Below are positions 33,945 through 46,553 of a stretch of DNA of 64,000 nucleotides, one piece after another. How positions within the stretch are numbered: the stretch's first letter is position 1; every line of letters begins with the position of its first letter. The DNA comes from Sweltsa coloradensis. Its lineage: Eukaryota > Arthropoda > Insecta > Plecoptera > Chloroperlidae. The stretch covers positions 62,001 to 126,000 of the forward strand of contig JAMZAV010000164.1 of assembly GCA_024449915.1 (NCBI GenBank), in the 5' to 3' direction. The notes under the pieces are model-generated. The model made no database searches. It saw nothing but the letters and a program-made list of their open reading frames with translations, and was not told the origin of the DNA. The translations under genes and the position numbers were made by a program.

Positions 33945-34353
33945 ACAGATAACAAAAACTTGTAGAAATACAGCCAAACCTTACACACTCAAAAGAAATG
34001 AGATCTAAAAAAAGGGCCAAGCTCATCTACCCTTCCACATTTACGCATTCTTAATTCATAAACGTACAGTGTCCCATAACAGCATCCTCGAAAAGCTTGG
34101 CAAAATAGAATTTGCGATTATTAATTTAAACGTAATAGTTCAACCAAGTTCTTTTTTCTAATTAATTTAAACGTAATAACATGCAAATTTTATTTTGCCA
34201 AGCTTTTCGAGGACGCTGTTATGGGACACTGTACGTTTATGAATTAAGAATGCGCAAATGTGGAAGGGTAGATGAGCTGGGCCCTTTTTTTAGACCTCAT
34301 TTCTTTTGAGTGTGTAAGGTTTGGCTGTATTTCTACAAGTTTTTGTTATCTGT
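33945..34353. mobile_element. Foldback element, near-perfect palindrome
   Basis: ACAGATAACAAAAACTTGTAG at the left is mirrored at the right. The arms of about 180 bp match almost throughout (cctcgaaaagcttggcaaa against tttgccaagcttttcgagg). The loop is near 34140-34160 and itself duplicates taatttaaacgtaata. A decayed relative is at 4285-4580. Confidence 0.7.
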
Positions 34354-35394
34354 GTGATCTCATTACTTTTTCAAGTTTCCATTGTAAAATTATTTGTTAA
34401 AATATTATAATTTTATCAAAGTTGATTTAATTTCTATGGTATTAGCAATAACAAAGGATGTAAAATATCTAGACCCGGATTCATGTACATCCTGGGTATA
34501 GGTGGTATAACCATGGTATAACGACGGTATAAGGACTGGATCCCAATTCTTGAGTTCGTGGGAGATGAGTTGAAAACGCAATTAGAAAACGAAGTCGTTT
34601 TCGTTTCGAAGGAATTGGTATTCTTGAACGGTATCGTGGAAAAACGTCATGGGTTGTGAGTTGAAAGAGTATTGCTGTTATTTATGTGGGGTGAGGTTCA
34701 CGAAATCCAGACAAGAGCTCGAAAACGTTCTATATTTATTCTAGATAGCAGTGCCTTCATAAACGCGGGCCAATCGAAAGACGAGTTGCATGAAATGATT
34801 TGATTGTTGCAATTATGTAAACAAACAGATGATCACGCTCATATTCGACACCTTGCTTCGACATTGTGTGTAGTAGCAAGCTGACTTTGATCATGGCTCA
34901 ACATGGCTAAAAAGAAAAGAATATTTGTATTATTTCCGACATTTTTGTATAGCCTTGGTGGACAATCATACTATTGTTTATTCTGCATTAGGCTTTTAGT
35001 AATCAAAACTAGTTATTTGTGCGGGAAGTGTGTCAGAACATACTAGTACCTATGGTCAGAACAAAGTTTTGCTGGCCTAGGGTTGGCTAGGCTTGTCAAA
35101 CATGTAATGTAAGTAATAATTTTATCTAGTCCTATAGCCTAATGGAACTTTAGACCTACACTGTTGTATTATAAATAATTTTCTACATCTGGGCCTAGGT
35201 CAGGAACGGTTTCTGATTTGTTTTATGAGAGTATAATGACAACTTTTCTCATTTCACACATAGAAGCAAAATTTAAAATGTCCTCCATTTGTTTACGTAT
35301 CGCACTTTCCCGCCTTACTCTGCTTATACCGTCAACAAGTGTCAAGTAACTATGGTTACTTGTTGATTGTATGCCTAGTGTTTAAGACTTATTT
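34354..35394. other. No gene seen
   Basis: AT-rich with a few ordinary patches, including a ggtataa repeat near 34497-34535. No exon recognised. Confidence 0.3.
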
Positions 35395-35525
35395 AAAACC
35401 TTTATTTGGGAGCCTTCCAGCAAACTTTTCAACTTTTTTTTTCAAAAGAGACTATATTACTATAACCTTAATGTCCATGTAAAATATGAACATTGTAGCC
35501 CCACCCGTCTGGTCAGAATCGCGGG
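35395..35525. mobile_element. H-family interior fragment
   Basis: It has the aaaacctttatttgggagcc and gaacattgtagccccacccg blocks of H interiors without either end. The family E repeat follows 25 bases later. Confidence 0.5.
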
Positions 35526-35550
35526 CCGATTGAAACTGACGAATTAGATG

Positions 35551-35821
35551 TTAGCAGTAGCAGTAGCAGTAGCTAACATCCTTAAAGTGATTTTGAGCAT
35601 GTTTCAAGCCATTTTTTCACCAAGAAGGAATGGTCGTACCCCAATAAAATTTGGCATGTGCTGTCAGGTACCTAAATCCCCTCGATTGTGATAGTTTTCA
35701 AGTTCACATCACGTTACATGACGGCTGGGTAACACCTCGAAATCACCCCAACTCTGCTTGGTGTATAAGGTGCTTGAGTGTGTAGCGCACCGCGGCTTGG
35801 CTGCGGCGCCCTAACGGGCAC
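35551..35821 (+). repeat. Repeat family E copy with structured 3' hairpin
   Basis: It starts with (agcagt)n and ends with the same long hairpin as 3897-4180: ACCGCGGCTTGGCTGCGGCG inside CGCC...CGGGCAC. Here CTAG follows the hairpin at once, as in rolling-circle elements. Confidence 0.55.
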
Positions 35822-36024
35822 CTAGATTATAAGATCTTGTTTAAAAGGATATAATGTTATCTTGTGGTCTTTAGTCTGTTATAATTTGAAATAAATGTAT
35901 GATAACATTGACTCGATCAAACCGAATTCCACAACGTTGGCTCATGCTGTTTAGGTGATAAGAGTATGCTACACCCTCAAATATCAAGCCTTAGTAATCC
36001 TTACATAAGTAGCAAGTATTAATA

Positions 36025-36130
36025 AATAAAATTATAAATAAATAGATAATTTGTATATAGAGTCAACCCACTCAGTCACAAACTGATTTTCAGTCGGGGA
36101 CATTAAATTGAAAGCCGACCAGGCCAACCC
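36025..36130 (-). mobile_element. SINE family S, 3' fragment
   Basis: It contains aataaataaaattataaat tail, gagtcaacccactcagtcac, ctgattttcagtcggggaca and ccaggccaaccctgtgt, then stops. Confidence 0.5.
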
Positions 36131-36273
36131 TGTGTATCCCGAATCGTTATGTATCAAGCATTACTATTCCTCTTATATCAAGCATTACTAATCCTCATAT
36201 AATAAATACTTTTTCGTGGGATGGCTGCTCATTGGTGCAATGTATGCCCCTCTTCAGGTGTCTAAGCATCAAT

Positions 36274-36358
36274 TAGGAGTGCCAGTCTCGACGGGATTTG
36301 AGCCCGGGACCTCCCGAATCAGAGTAGCGCGCTTAACGCTCGAGCCAATACTGTCGGT
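36274..36358 (-). repeat. tRNA-like SINE head
   Basis: On the minus strand TTGGCTCGAGCGTTAAGCGC (A-box region) and GGGCTCAAATCCC (B box) have tRNA spacing. The middle gattcgggaggtc is shared with 9290-9362. Confidence 0.5.
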
Positions 36359-36959
36359 AAACCTACTATCAAGCATACTAATCCTCATGTAACAAACATA
36401 TACGTAACCAATTATATCAATCATTACTGATCATCTCATATAACACAATCGCATATTTTTACAACTCACTTCACACATTGCTATTTGTTAATCACTTGAT
36501 TGGATACAAAAATGAACAATCTTACAAGCAGGAACAAATCAGCAATCGATCGATAATGCAATAATGAAGTTCGTGCCCGTCATTTCTTAATTAACCGTCA
36601 CCACGACCCATGTTTGCACCCTCAATGGGGTAGCCTCCCCTACTCCCACTCAACCACCTACCCCTAATGGGAGCTGCTATCCCTAGGGGTACGGTAACGA
36701 TCCACCAGTGGAACTCACGGTAACGGGAGTGAGTCTTCCATATCGTTGAGTTAACGAGCGCGATTCAAAGGCCAGTATATCATAGTGAAAATAACAATGC
36801 TAATAGGACGGCTGACAGTAGGGGTAGGTGCAGTCTGATTATTTGGCAGGGCCATTATGATCGTACGCCTGCAGAATTCTTTGTTCTAGATTAGTGGCTC
36901 TATAATGGTACGCGTACCCCTGGCCCACGCTGCATGGGCAGAACGCAAGCAATAATAAT
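36359..36959. other. No gene supported
   Basis: It includes a C-rich stretch near 36600-36720 (cccctactcccactcaaccacc), which is not coding in any recognised way. Confidence 0.3.
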
Positions 36960-37160
36960 GTCGATATTGATTTTAATTCCAGTATGTACCATTTTGTGTT
37001 TACTTTAATTTACCATTTATTTAACACCGGCATTTTATTTATCTTTTATTAATATTTTTTATATAATTTAATTTAATATATGCATAATAAAATTTAATTT
37101 ATATTTTATTTTTTATTATATTTATTTATCTTTTATCTCTTCTATTTTATACATTGCTCA
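36960..37160. repeat. Low-complexity A/T tract
   Basis: Almost pure T/A runs with ttta repeats (ttttatttatcttttattaa). No other feature. Confidence 0.6.
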
Positions 37161-37654
37161 ACTTAAAATAAGTTTATTATGTCTTAAACGAGAAAGTGTC
37201 TTATGACTGAATTGGAATAAATACGCAATAAAAAGACAACTAAAGTTGTTCATTAAAATGTTGTTTTGATGTTAGAAGCAGTTTGACCCAGAAATTATCG
37301 TTGCATTTACTGCGGTCTGGCTAACCTTCCTAAGACATGGATACGCCCCCTTGTGGCGATATTCAACCCCGATTTTCATAACTTCGTTCTTGCAGCCGGC
37401 GCTAGCTCCACCGAGGTTCGCGATGTTGTGGTGTGTTTAGACGATGCAGATTGCAGACTCTGAGGTGGAGTGGATCTATAACCTCTCGTTTGCATGCAAG
37501 TATTTATGTCATGTGCTGGAGAGGCAAATTAAATGCACTTTTACAGTTTGAAAATTATAAAGACAGCATATACAAACGTTTCTTGCAATTTTAAGCCATG
37601 CACCATCGTTTCTGACATATTTTCATGGAGTTGGGATTATTTATTACGAAGCGA

Positions 37655-37870
37655 AGTTCCCACATTTCTGTCCGTCCATCCGTTCGTCTGTGCATGTGTG
37701 CATGTACACGGTGTCCGATTGAAATGCGTTTGTTTGTTTGTTGTTGTCCTTCGACGAGGATGGTACAGAATATTTGTAGTGACTTTTAAAGTACGGGGGA
37801 GTGACTAGCACCTCCGGAAGTTTGAAAATTTATTACAGGGCACCTTCACTATAAACTTTATTATCAATCT
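37655..37870. repeat. Family D-like repeat
   Basis: It has cgaagcgaagttcccacatt, the gtccgtccatccgttcgtctg run and cccggcactgctaccaaac, the same block order as the family D MITEs. Ends are decayed. Confidence 0.4.
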
Positions 37871-37924
37871 AACCCGGCACTGCTACCAAACATGTCATCG
37901 TACGGAGAATTATATTACTTTTAG

Positions 37925-38011
37925 TCTTCTTCTTCTTCTTCTTCTTCTTCTTCTTCTTCTTCTTCTTCTTCTTCTTCTTCTTCTTCTTCTTCTTCTTCTT
38001 CTTCTTCTTCT
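37925..38011. repeat. (TTC)n microsatellite
   Basis: A pure TTC trinucleotide run of about 29 units. Confidence 0.9.
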
Positions 38012-38920
38012 TCGATCTGTTAATTTGTATTGCTTATCTAAATTGGCTTTTAAGAATCACACAAAATTATACCAGGTGAATTCAAACAAAATCAAATGTC
38101 ATCAATTATAATATATCATAAACATGAATTAAACATGAGTCAAGCTCGAAAAATTGTTAATCGACTATATTTAATAAGTAGGATATTACCTTTTAACAAC
38201 ATAATAAATTCGTTGTGCGTCATCATAATAAGGACAAGTTCAACATTGCTATAAAGTATTCTATTATGTCGTCACAACATCAATATGGTTCTTTGGTATA
38301 GTTTATAGAAAAATGAGCCATTAAACCTTATAGTTAGTTTCATTAAAAACAACAAACCCAGGGTTATATTTGTGTTGTGTTTTGTCACCTGTCTAGACGC
38401 TCTCGGTCCTTCATTCTGCTGTGACGTCCCGCTCTGGGACGCGCCCACGGCTGACAGTTTTAGCAAGATTAGTAGTTGCTGCGTAAAACCGTGTTCCCAT
38501 TCTCTTATTTTCAGCGTTTAGGCGAAAGCCTCTTACATAATTCAATATCAATTATGTAAATTATTCTAATAGGCAGTTTTCCGTAATGGCCATCGCTCGT
38601 CTCTTATCAAGTTTAAAGATGTGGCGCTTTATGCTAGACGTGAATTCTCGAGTATATATTTGCAATTACTAAGACAAGACTCAAGTGCTAACGAAAGAAA
38701 ATCAAGCATTGAGGGGCGGCAACGATCGATACAAGTTCAATCATTGTTGAGTTCAGTTCTATAGCTGACTCGTCAGCAGGTTTCTCCGGTTCGGACGATG
38801 AAGACTTTTTGAACTTGTTTCGCGTAATGCATTTACTTTTTAAAATACTGTGTAACACAATTTATATGGACACAATAATATCAGAAACTCGAAATATAAC
38901 AGACCATATTTAGACCATTA
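38012..38920. other. No gene supported
   Basis: A small GC-rich patch near 38385-38455 ends (minus strand) in a donor-like CAG/GTGACA and could be a leader exon. A TTCAGTTCT initiator-like site is at 38752. Neither has further support. Confidence 0.25.
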
Positions 38921-39277
38921 GGGAGTGAAGCTCTCATACAAGTATTACTTTTCTGTTAGTCCTTCCGTCATCCGTCCTCACGATAAAAAAAACGAACACG
39001 ACTTCCGATTGGCATGCTGTTTTTTGTTATCAAATTGCCTTCAACATGGCAAGTACAGCATCATTTTTTGGTGCCCCTGTGTAAGGGGGGAGTGGATAGA
39101 TCCCCCGAGAGTTTGAAAATTCATGATCCGGCACCTTCACCATTACGTGCCCGAGAACAGACAACGAACCTTTTTAGTGTTGAGCCTAAACGGCGCCGCC
39201 ACTTGAATTATCAACACACTTCCATGTTTTAACTTTTGTTTTCTTCGACGATCTGTTTATGATGTAGCTTCGCTCCC
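38921..39277. mobile_element. MITE family D copy
   Basis: The ends GGGAGTGAAGCT and AGCTTCGCTCCC are near-perfect inverted repeats. The interior holds ccttccgtcatccgtcct and ccggcaccttcacc. It is 357 bp, the best preserved copy of this family in the window. Confidence 0.6.
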
Positions 39278-39917
39278 TTTTTTGGGTATTCCCGTAACCG
39301 TGCTAATAATAATATTCAAATTTAACATGGAAACAAGTTTGCGATTTGAATAATTCACCGTTTCACAAAGCTTTCCTATGGTTTCGTTGTTTTTCTTAGC
39401 AATCTTACATCGACAATCATGTTTCTTTAAAAATACCCAAAGAATTCGCTTTGAAAAATTTGTGTTTTGTGTTGTAGGCTGACAAATACATATAATGCTT
39501 AAACCCTTACTACGCAACGAATGAAAAGTAAAGTTAAATAATAATATAGCATTGATTTGAAGGTGTCTTAGTTTAACTGCAAGTATGTTATCATTTTGCT
39601 TTGTCCGTGTTTTTCCCCCTATTTATGAACATAATCTCAAGTCCCTCCCTTTTATAACATAATGCAACAAGTTCACTACAAGAAAATTGTGTTACCTAAA
39701 ACAATTGCGTACCTGCGTGCTGTGCATTTACTAATTTGTATATTCTTTACCTCCAGCTGTAGCCAGCTGAAGGGGTAGGAGATAATATTACCCGATTTGA
39801 CCCTCTTGAGGTGACTGCTAGGACCTTAGGAAGTTAGTGAAGGAAATGGTGATGGGAATGACTCAATCCCGGCATTTGACTGAGAAAACCATAAACCTTC
39901 GAGTCAGAATAGCCGAT
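39278..39917. other. No gene seen
   Basis: Ordinary AT-rich sequence. Confidence 0.3.
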
Positions 39918-39986
39918 GGCAGGATTCGAACCAGTGACCCCAAAATCAGACACTCAATCGTTACGCATGAGCTACGCCTCTCTCGG
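39918..39986 (-). repeat. tRNA-like SINE head
   Basis: On the minus strand GAGGCGTAGCTCATGCGTAA (A-box region) and CTGGTTCGAATCC (B box) are well formed. The anticodon region and acceptor stem are poor, so this is a SINE head rather than a tRNA gene. Confidence 0.5.
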
Positions 39987-40751
39987 TATCACATGTTTTA
40001 TCTTTGTTCAATGACATTGACGACCAATATACTCAATCCAATTTGTCTGCGATATTTTTAAATATACGCAATATCCCACGTTGAATCATAAACAAACAAA
40101 CAATAACATATTATTATGATGCAGCGTTTACATGGATATTATACTGTTAAGTCTTTCACTCTCAATACACATTCAAGTATAAATTTTGTAATATTCACAA
40201 CGAAAACAGTCACATGATTATGAAGGAATACTTAAACGGATGTATATTATTGATATAAACTGCGTGATAGCTGACTTCTGCTATGGAAAAGTCGAGATCC
40301 CTTCTGTTCAGTTAGATATTTTTTGCTTTATAATAATTTCTAGCCGTCAATTCTACCACGGCCTCCAAGGTATTATCATAAACTGATACAGCTAAGCTAA
40401 TCTGACAGACAAGAAAAAAAATCCATCATATATCTGCCGGTGTGTAACACAGAACGGCTTTTGACAGATCTCTCATTGGTTCCTTCTCCTCTCGGCCTCG
40501 GTATGCTATACTGTGAGGGCCGGATGTGGTGTAACAACCATGATATATGATTGGCAGAGAATGTGTGTTTTGAAGATTTTCGAAATGTTTATACAGAATG
40601 ACCTTTAGATAAGCACCTACCTGTAATTGGTCTGGTGTGTTTCCGCTAAAAAACTGCTCCCAATGTAGACACTACGATAGATCCAGACTGACAACTGAAG
40701 GGTTATCGCGGTCATTTCGATCCACATTCATGTGAGCGCTTTCGGTTTAAA
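39987..40751. other. Upstream region of the secreted-protein gene
   Basis: No TATA box is seen close to the ATG at 40752. A promoter could lie within 40690-40745 (gcggtcatttcg) or further up with a non-coding first exon. No repeat recognised. Confidence 0.3.
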
Positions 40752-40827
40752 ATGTCGTCAAAGGCAGTTCGCCTGTGTTTTGTGTGCGTGATTCTTTGTG
40801 TGGTAATTTGTGCAGCAAATCCGATTG
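40752..40827 (+). CDS. Secreted Tyr/Pro-rich acidic-tail protein, exon 1 (signal peptide)
   Basis: ATG in a good context (aaaATGtcg) opens MSSKAVRLCFVCVILCVVIC then AANPIG, a classic signal peptide with cleavage after about residue 21-22. It ends at donor ATTG/GTATGT after 25 codons and one base (phase 1). It joins exon 2 at 45258 in frame, giving Gly-Lys. The 4.4-kb intron carries an H element. A start exon with only the signal peptide is common in insect secreted proteins. Confidence 0.75.
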
Positions 40828-43800
40828 GTATGTTGGAGTAAAAAACTATACTATTTCATTGGTTTAAAGTATTGTATATGTATTATTGATTTGAAGTTCT
40901 TACTATGGATGTTGGAATCTATACAATCTTGGAATATTGTGGCTCACGACACGTGGTTCGAGTTTTATAACTAAATATTTTTGTTTTCTTGTATTCGAAA
41001 TTAAGAAACCTTTAACCTGAAAATGTTTTAGGCAGCCCACGCCGCCGGGCTAGCGTAATAATAGAAATAAATCACACTTGTTAACACAATACAACTCTTT
41101 CTCACTTGGTTAGCCAACTCATTATGACCACGGTATTTTAAAATTGACAAACATAATTATTGACTATGGGTGAGGGTGACTATAGTGAACAAATTACCAC
41201 TATAGGCCGCTTCGCGAACGCTTTTTTTAGTCGCGTTGATGGATGAGCTTTTTTTAAATTTTTGGTATGCGTGGGATCTCTTTATTCTTCAAGTGCTTTT
41301 TGAACGCATTGTAGGTGATTGTTGTCAAGTTTCTATTGTTACTTGTTAATTGCTATTATGTACCTCAAAAAAACTCATATTAAAACCTTTATTATAAGGA
41401 TTCTGGCTTATTTTTCCAACTTTTTCTTTCAAAAGGTACTACATCACCAAAACCTCAATGTCCATGAAAAATATGAACGTTGTAGCCTTACCCGTTTGGT
41501 CATTATCGGCTTAAATGTCATGAAAATATCGCACTAAAAATCGTAAAAAAAATCGTAAAAGTACGATATTCATGGGAAATATTTCTTCGATTGTACTAAA
41601 AAACGTGGCAAGTCTAAGTTCAGAGAGTTCGAAGGTCCCCTCCGATTTTTATCAAGATCGCATATGCCAAAAAAAAAATACAAAAAAAAACACCCGAGCT
41701 AAATTTTTTTGGGGTCAGTGAAATTGAAGTCTTCGCTTCGCTCATCCAATTATTGGAACTTCATTTACCCCATGAGATGCAATGCAACATCCTGAACCAA
41801 TAGTACATCAAAAATTGAAATAATTATTTTCACGCTCTCTTGTAGCTTATCATGAAATTCGTAAAATACTATATACATAGTAATGTATAAAATAAAAAAA
41901 ACAGGGACGCTATATTATTGTAGTCATGTAGACTTTTTATTAGGAACAACAATAATAAGTGTCTGAAAATGCTAACTCATATTGTTGAACTTCATAATTT
42001 CATGTAGTTTTAAATGTCGTCCCTCAAACTCCATGATAATATAATACACAATTACAATAATGTTACTGCATCCATGTTAGGGCTAAATTGCTGTCAAACA
42101 GCTCGGATAGCTATATAATATGTTATAACGATATGTAACGATGACCTTTATTTCTTTCATTTATTAATGTAAACTTTTCATATGTATTCTTAAAATAGCT
42201 TTACAACTTTTTTTTGAACATTAATTTTGGTCAACTTAAATATATCTAAACGTAACACAACTTAACATTAATACGTAAATTCAAGATTTTAATACGGTTG
42301 GAATGTTTAGATAGTATCCGCCCTAATATGTTTGTCCGATTTAGATTATTCCATAAGCACGACATTGTCAATACATTCAAGGCAAAACTTTTTCAGATTC
42401 TCTATCTCACCGCAACTTCACGAATTCCTGAATTTTAAACAAATTCGCTTCATGATATTTTGCGATCTTATCATACAACAAATTACTTTGATAATACACT
42501 TTTCACATTTAGCTAACTAAAGTATAATAATCAAGGAAAACAATTGATTTGTATGTATAACACTTATTCCAAACGGGTGAAGTGAAGCATGTCTTAAATT
42601 GACTGTTATGTTCTAGCAACATTCTAACCTATTGATTGGAAGTAACTGTTACAGCACTTGGTTTTGTCCTATGTTAGCTTCTAGAATATTATGACGTAGG
42701 CCAACTGTGTATTAGATTAATGATCGAATAATTGGACCAAGTCCGGCCAACAAATAAAAGACAAAACTCAAATTCAAAATTATATGCTTATAAATCGCTT
42801 TACTTTGACAAATTTCATTTAATCATAGAATGAATATTGTATATAATAATAATATGCTACAATCATTTCCCACTTTAATTTGTGTGTTGAGTGTTAATAT
42901 GTTCATAACCAACTTTGATCTAAATAGCGTTGTCATTAATATTTTTAGTGCTACGTAAACCTACTCAACAACACCATCATAACAAGTGCTGTAATAGCCT
43001 TACATTCACAAAAGCGTCGTGCCTAGTTTTCTGGTAGTGGCCATTTACTAGATATAATCACTGCAAACATAGATTGAACGTTATTTGGTTGAATGATTAA
43101 AACTATGAATTTATATTCTTACTGCGTTTTGATTAGATTAGTTTATTTGTAAAAATTCGTTGGCTGGTTAGATGGGATAAATAAAATAAAATAAATAAAT
43201 TCGTATTTAGAGTCTAAATAAATTTGTGATCATGATGGCCATTATATGGCCAATTAAATCAATCAATAAACAAAACATTAATATAATAATGTAATGTGAA
43301 TATACGTGACAATATTGATATCAAATTTTTTTGAGAATAAATAATGGTTAATGTGTTTTGTAATATAATTTATGAAAGAAATGTAATTTTTTCCGTTCTC
43401 AAAAACAGAGACCATGGTATCTAGTCTAGCGTATAACGTATCGCTAATAATCACAAATCTAATAATCAACGGCTCATGCGTATTAAAGCAGATGAAAATC
43501 TGCTTCTACTGAGGTAGTATTGAATTCACCACTGCAGTCCTGACTGAAAGTTTATTTGAAGTCTTTCTTCAGTCGTTCAGTCGAATTTGTTGCAGGGAAT
43601 TGAGTCCTTTAGACAAAGACCCGGAACATTCCTTCATGGTCCTAGAAAACCATTGTTTATTGGTCCAATTAGTCACCTGAAAAACGTTACACGGGTTGAC
43701 CTTATTGTTTACCTTTAGTGGTGACAACTTAAGAAAAAGTTTTTTTCTAGCTTATACACATATCTTATCGCTACAACCAAAATAAGAAAATAAGAAGCGT

Positions 43801-45257
43801 TTTACGCATTAATTTTTGTGTGTGAATTTTGTAAGTGTCAAACTGAGTAAGTCATTAATTTTTATTTTATTTTATCACATACAAATGCGTTATAAGCTCT
43901 TAGAAAAGGGTATTATAGCCCATTAACTATATTATTCTGATGTTGCATGCTAAATGGTTATAGCCATTTCTCCCAAATTTAAAGACGAAAATAATTAAGG
44001 TTCTTTAACATCAAATCGATACAATATTGCAAATTTTGTACAAAGAATCGCGCCTGCTTATGTGCATTTATGTTGAAAACGCGTTTTCATCTTTCCGTCT
44101 TTCAACTTAAGGTGAGATCTGACGAATGGCTGCATTATCTTTCTCCGTAGTAAACTTATTTAGAGATACGTTGTCGTACCGCAGCTAGCGAAATGCACAG
44201 AATATTTCTTGACGCGCAATTTTTCCCCTTGTTCCATTCAATTTGCCGTGTTGTCATATCTTTATTATATTTGCGCAAGATCCTCGAATTTCTGTCTCCA
44301 AATAAAGACGGTAATAAATTTACGAGGCTGTGTTAGCTGATATTACCTTTCATGTCAAAGTTTATTCAGTACATTCTCAATCATAAGCACAAAACTATAG
44401 TGTAAACAACATAAGAAAACTAGCTAGATACCTAAAATAATGCACACTGGTGCAATATAAATATGCCTTATCAATCTATCAGCTTATCACATTTGAAAGT
44501 ATTGTATAATAACTGCGCCTGTGCGTAAACAATTTTTAAAGGTATGTTGCCGTATATAAACTGAAGATAATGTTATACGTGGCTCTTTGGACTTTTGAGT
44601 CTATTTCTGCCTACAAAGACGAAGATCATGGCACAAATCCATGTTAATGATATTTGGATGGGACGAGCTGTATTATAAGTGGAGAATAATATAGATACAT
44701 CGTAAAATAACGTCGCCAAATTACAATTTATAGATCAATATAAAATACAAATAAAAACAAATAATTAATTTTAATGAAGACGGAAGACGATAAACATATG
44801 TTCTTGTCCAGTCTAAATATCTGACTATGCGTGTTAGGGGGCATTTAACAATGTAAAACCAGTGTTTGTTTAATTATTTAATAATAATCAACTTGAAAGA
44901 TGCTTACGTGAAACCAACTGATTTCCAAGCACCGCCAAAATATAATTTTAATTCTACTACTAATTATTTACATGTAATCAATCATACGTCCTACTTCCGA
45001 ACCCTCACATTCATTAATGTTTCGATTTATATCGTCCATGATATATTTCGTCTTTATTATGAAAACACTCTTGAAATATTATTTTGTTGACTAGTATTTA
45101 AATAACAAACTCATCATTGTAACAACGACAGTAAGGCCCTACACCTAAAATGCTAGTTTAATTCGTAATCCTACCCTTCCCTTATAATCATGCATACTTT
45201 AAAAATAAGAATTGTAATGAAGTGATATATAAAATTGGTTTTCTTCCATAATTACAG
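40828..45257 (+). other. Intron 1 of the secreted-protein gene
   Basis: GT (40828) to AG (45257, preceded by cataattacag). Apart from the H element at 41203-41749 and a SINE tail at about 43178-43222 (aaattcgtatttagagtct), it is AT-rich and no other exon was recognised. Confidence 0.6.
41203..41749 (-). mobile_element. H-family element, second end type
   Basis: The left edge has TAGGCCGCTTCGCGAACGCT, a T-run and AGTCGCGTTGATGGATGAGC. The right edge has cttcgcttcgctcatccaat. The AACGC/GCGTT hairpin is kept though the loop differs from the first end type. The CTAG has become CTATAG. Confidence 0.65.
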
Positions 45258-46553
45258 GTAAAGGCAAACCTTCCACTAAAGATGAAGGAAAACAATCTCC
45301 AAATGTAGATGTCTTCATGGATGTTGCGAAAATATTTCGCGACGCGAATGACGAAGCGAAGAATGCTTCCCCCAACTCACTTAATACAAGACCCATCAAA
45401 TTGCGCCACAACCGTCATAACCCATTCGCCAGGGCATCTCGTGACCAGGGTATGATGAAGGACGCTCCCAACAAGGTCCAGGGCGGCGCCAAGAAGAGGA
45501 AGTCCAGTAAGCCCCGAGACTGGAGGCCGGAGTGGGACGCCCAGCACCCTCGCCCTACAAGCGTACCCGCACCAGTCGTACGACTACGTCTCCCACCCGT
45601 ACTACAACTACCACTACTCCGGCTACGACAATTGGTACAGCAACCAGATTCCCAACTACCACGCCTACAACGTACCTCCCGAGAACGAGTGGAGGACCAC
45701 CGTTCACGAGGGACCGGACGTCGAATGGACAGCACACATTGCTTTTCCGGACATGGAACCGATAATAATCACAAACAAAAACTATACTTCAGCCAACTCA
45801 AACGTGAGGGTTATCATCAACAAGTCAGAACCCAAGCAAGGTCGGGGGCCTGGAGACAGACACGTTCCAGTTCCTGGCCCTAGGAACGTAGATCTGAACG
45901 CAATATCCTCCAGTGCTTATTCGTATTCTCCGTATCTCACGCCGTCTGGCGATAGCAGACAAAAGAACGGCCAACTTAGTTACGAGCCTGTGACGTGGAC
46001 TGCCACACTGGACTACCCTCACGCGGCGCCTGTTGTCATGAGGGGTGTTGTGCCACAGGGGCCGCGCCAGGTGCATTACGTCAACCCACCCCCACCGGTC
46101 GCGGGGCAGGGATACTATTACCCGTACAATCCAGTTCCGATGCAATGGCCGGCTCCAGCATACAACACCATCCCATGGGTCGCCGCCCCCTACCCAATCG
46201 TTCCTAATCCACAACCAGCGTACCAATGGCCAAGTGTACAGGTGTCGTACCCCAGCATTAATACGGTCTCGTACCCTCCATCTGTTCCACCTCACGGAGG
46301 AAAACCACCTTTAAAATCAGACGATGACGATGAGGATGACGAAGATGTTGATGACAAAGATGACGATGAAAATGGTAACGACGATGACGGTGATGATGAT
46401 GACATAATTGAAGCAGAAGATGTAGATCCAGATGAAGAAGATTCAAAAGAAGACGAAACTAAAGTCCCAGATAGTGAAGAAGCTAGTGGGTCCGGCGACA
46501 GAGAAGACGACGAAATAACGACACCAAAGAAAGGTCTCTTTTCATGGGGCTAG
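45258..46553 (+). CDS. Secreted Tyr/Pro-rich acidic-tail protein, remaining coding region
   Basis: It starts after acceptor taattacag and ends at TAG 46551-46553. The first part (45258-45506) reads GKGKPSTKDEGKQSPNVDVF and MDVAKIFRDANDEAK, then a basic stretch (RHNRHNPFARASRDQ, KKRKSSK). The frame then changes. A 55-base intron 45507-45561 (CCA/GTAAGC, acceptor ccctacaag) would restore it, giving a total of 438 residues with the signal peptide. Otherwise one extra base lies near 45530-45560. The second part is Tyr-rich (YPHQSYDYVSHPYYNYHYSG), then Pro/Tyr-rich (YYYPYNPVPMQW), then a long Asp/Glu tail (DDDDEDDEDVDDKDDDENGN), ending KKGLFSWG. It is a low-complexity secreted protein, possibly extracellular-matrix or cuticle/eggshell-like. 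No family recognised. The downstream start at 63623 may be a relative. Confidence 0.7.

Noticed and set aside
45415..46295. Several long open frames on the minus strand and in other plus frames
   Set aside because: They are shadows of the GC-rich, compositionally biased secreted-protein exon (Arg/His/Val-rich translations of Tyr/Pro/Asp codons).
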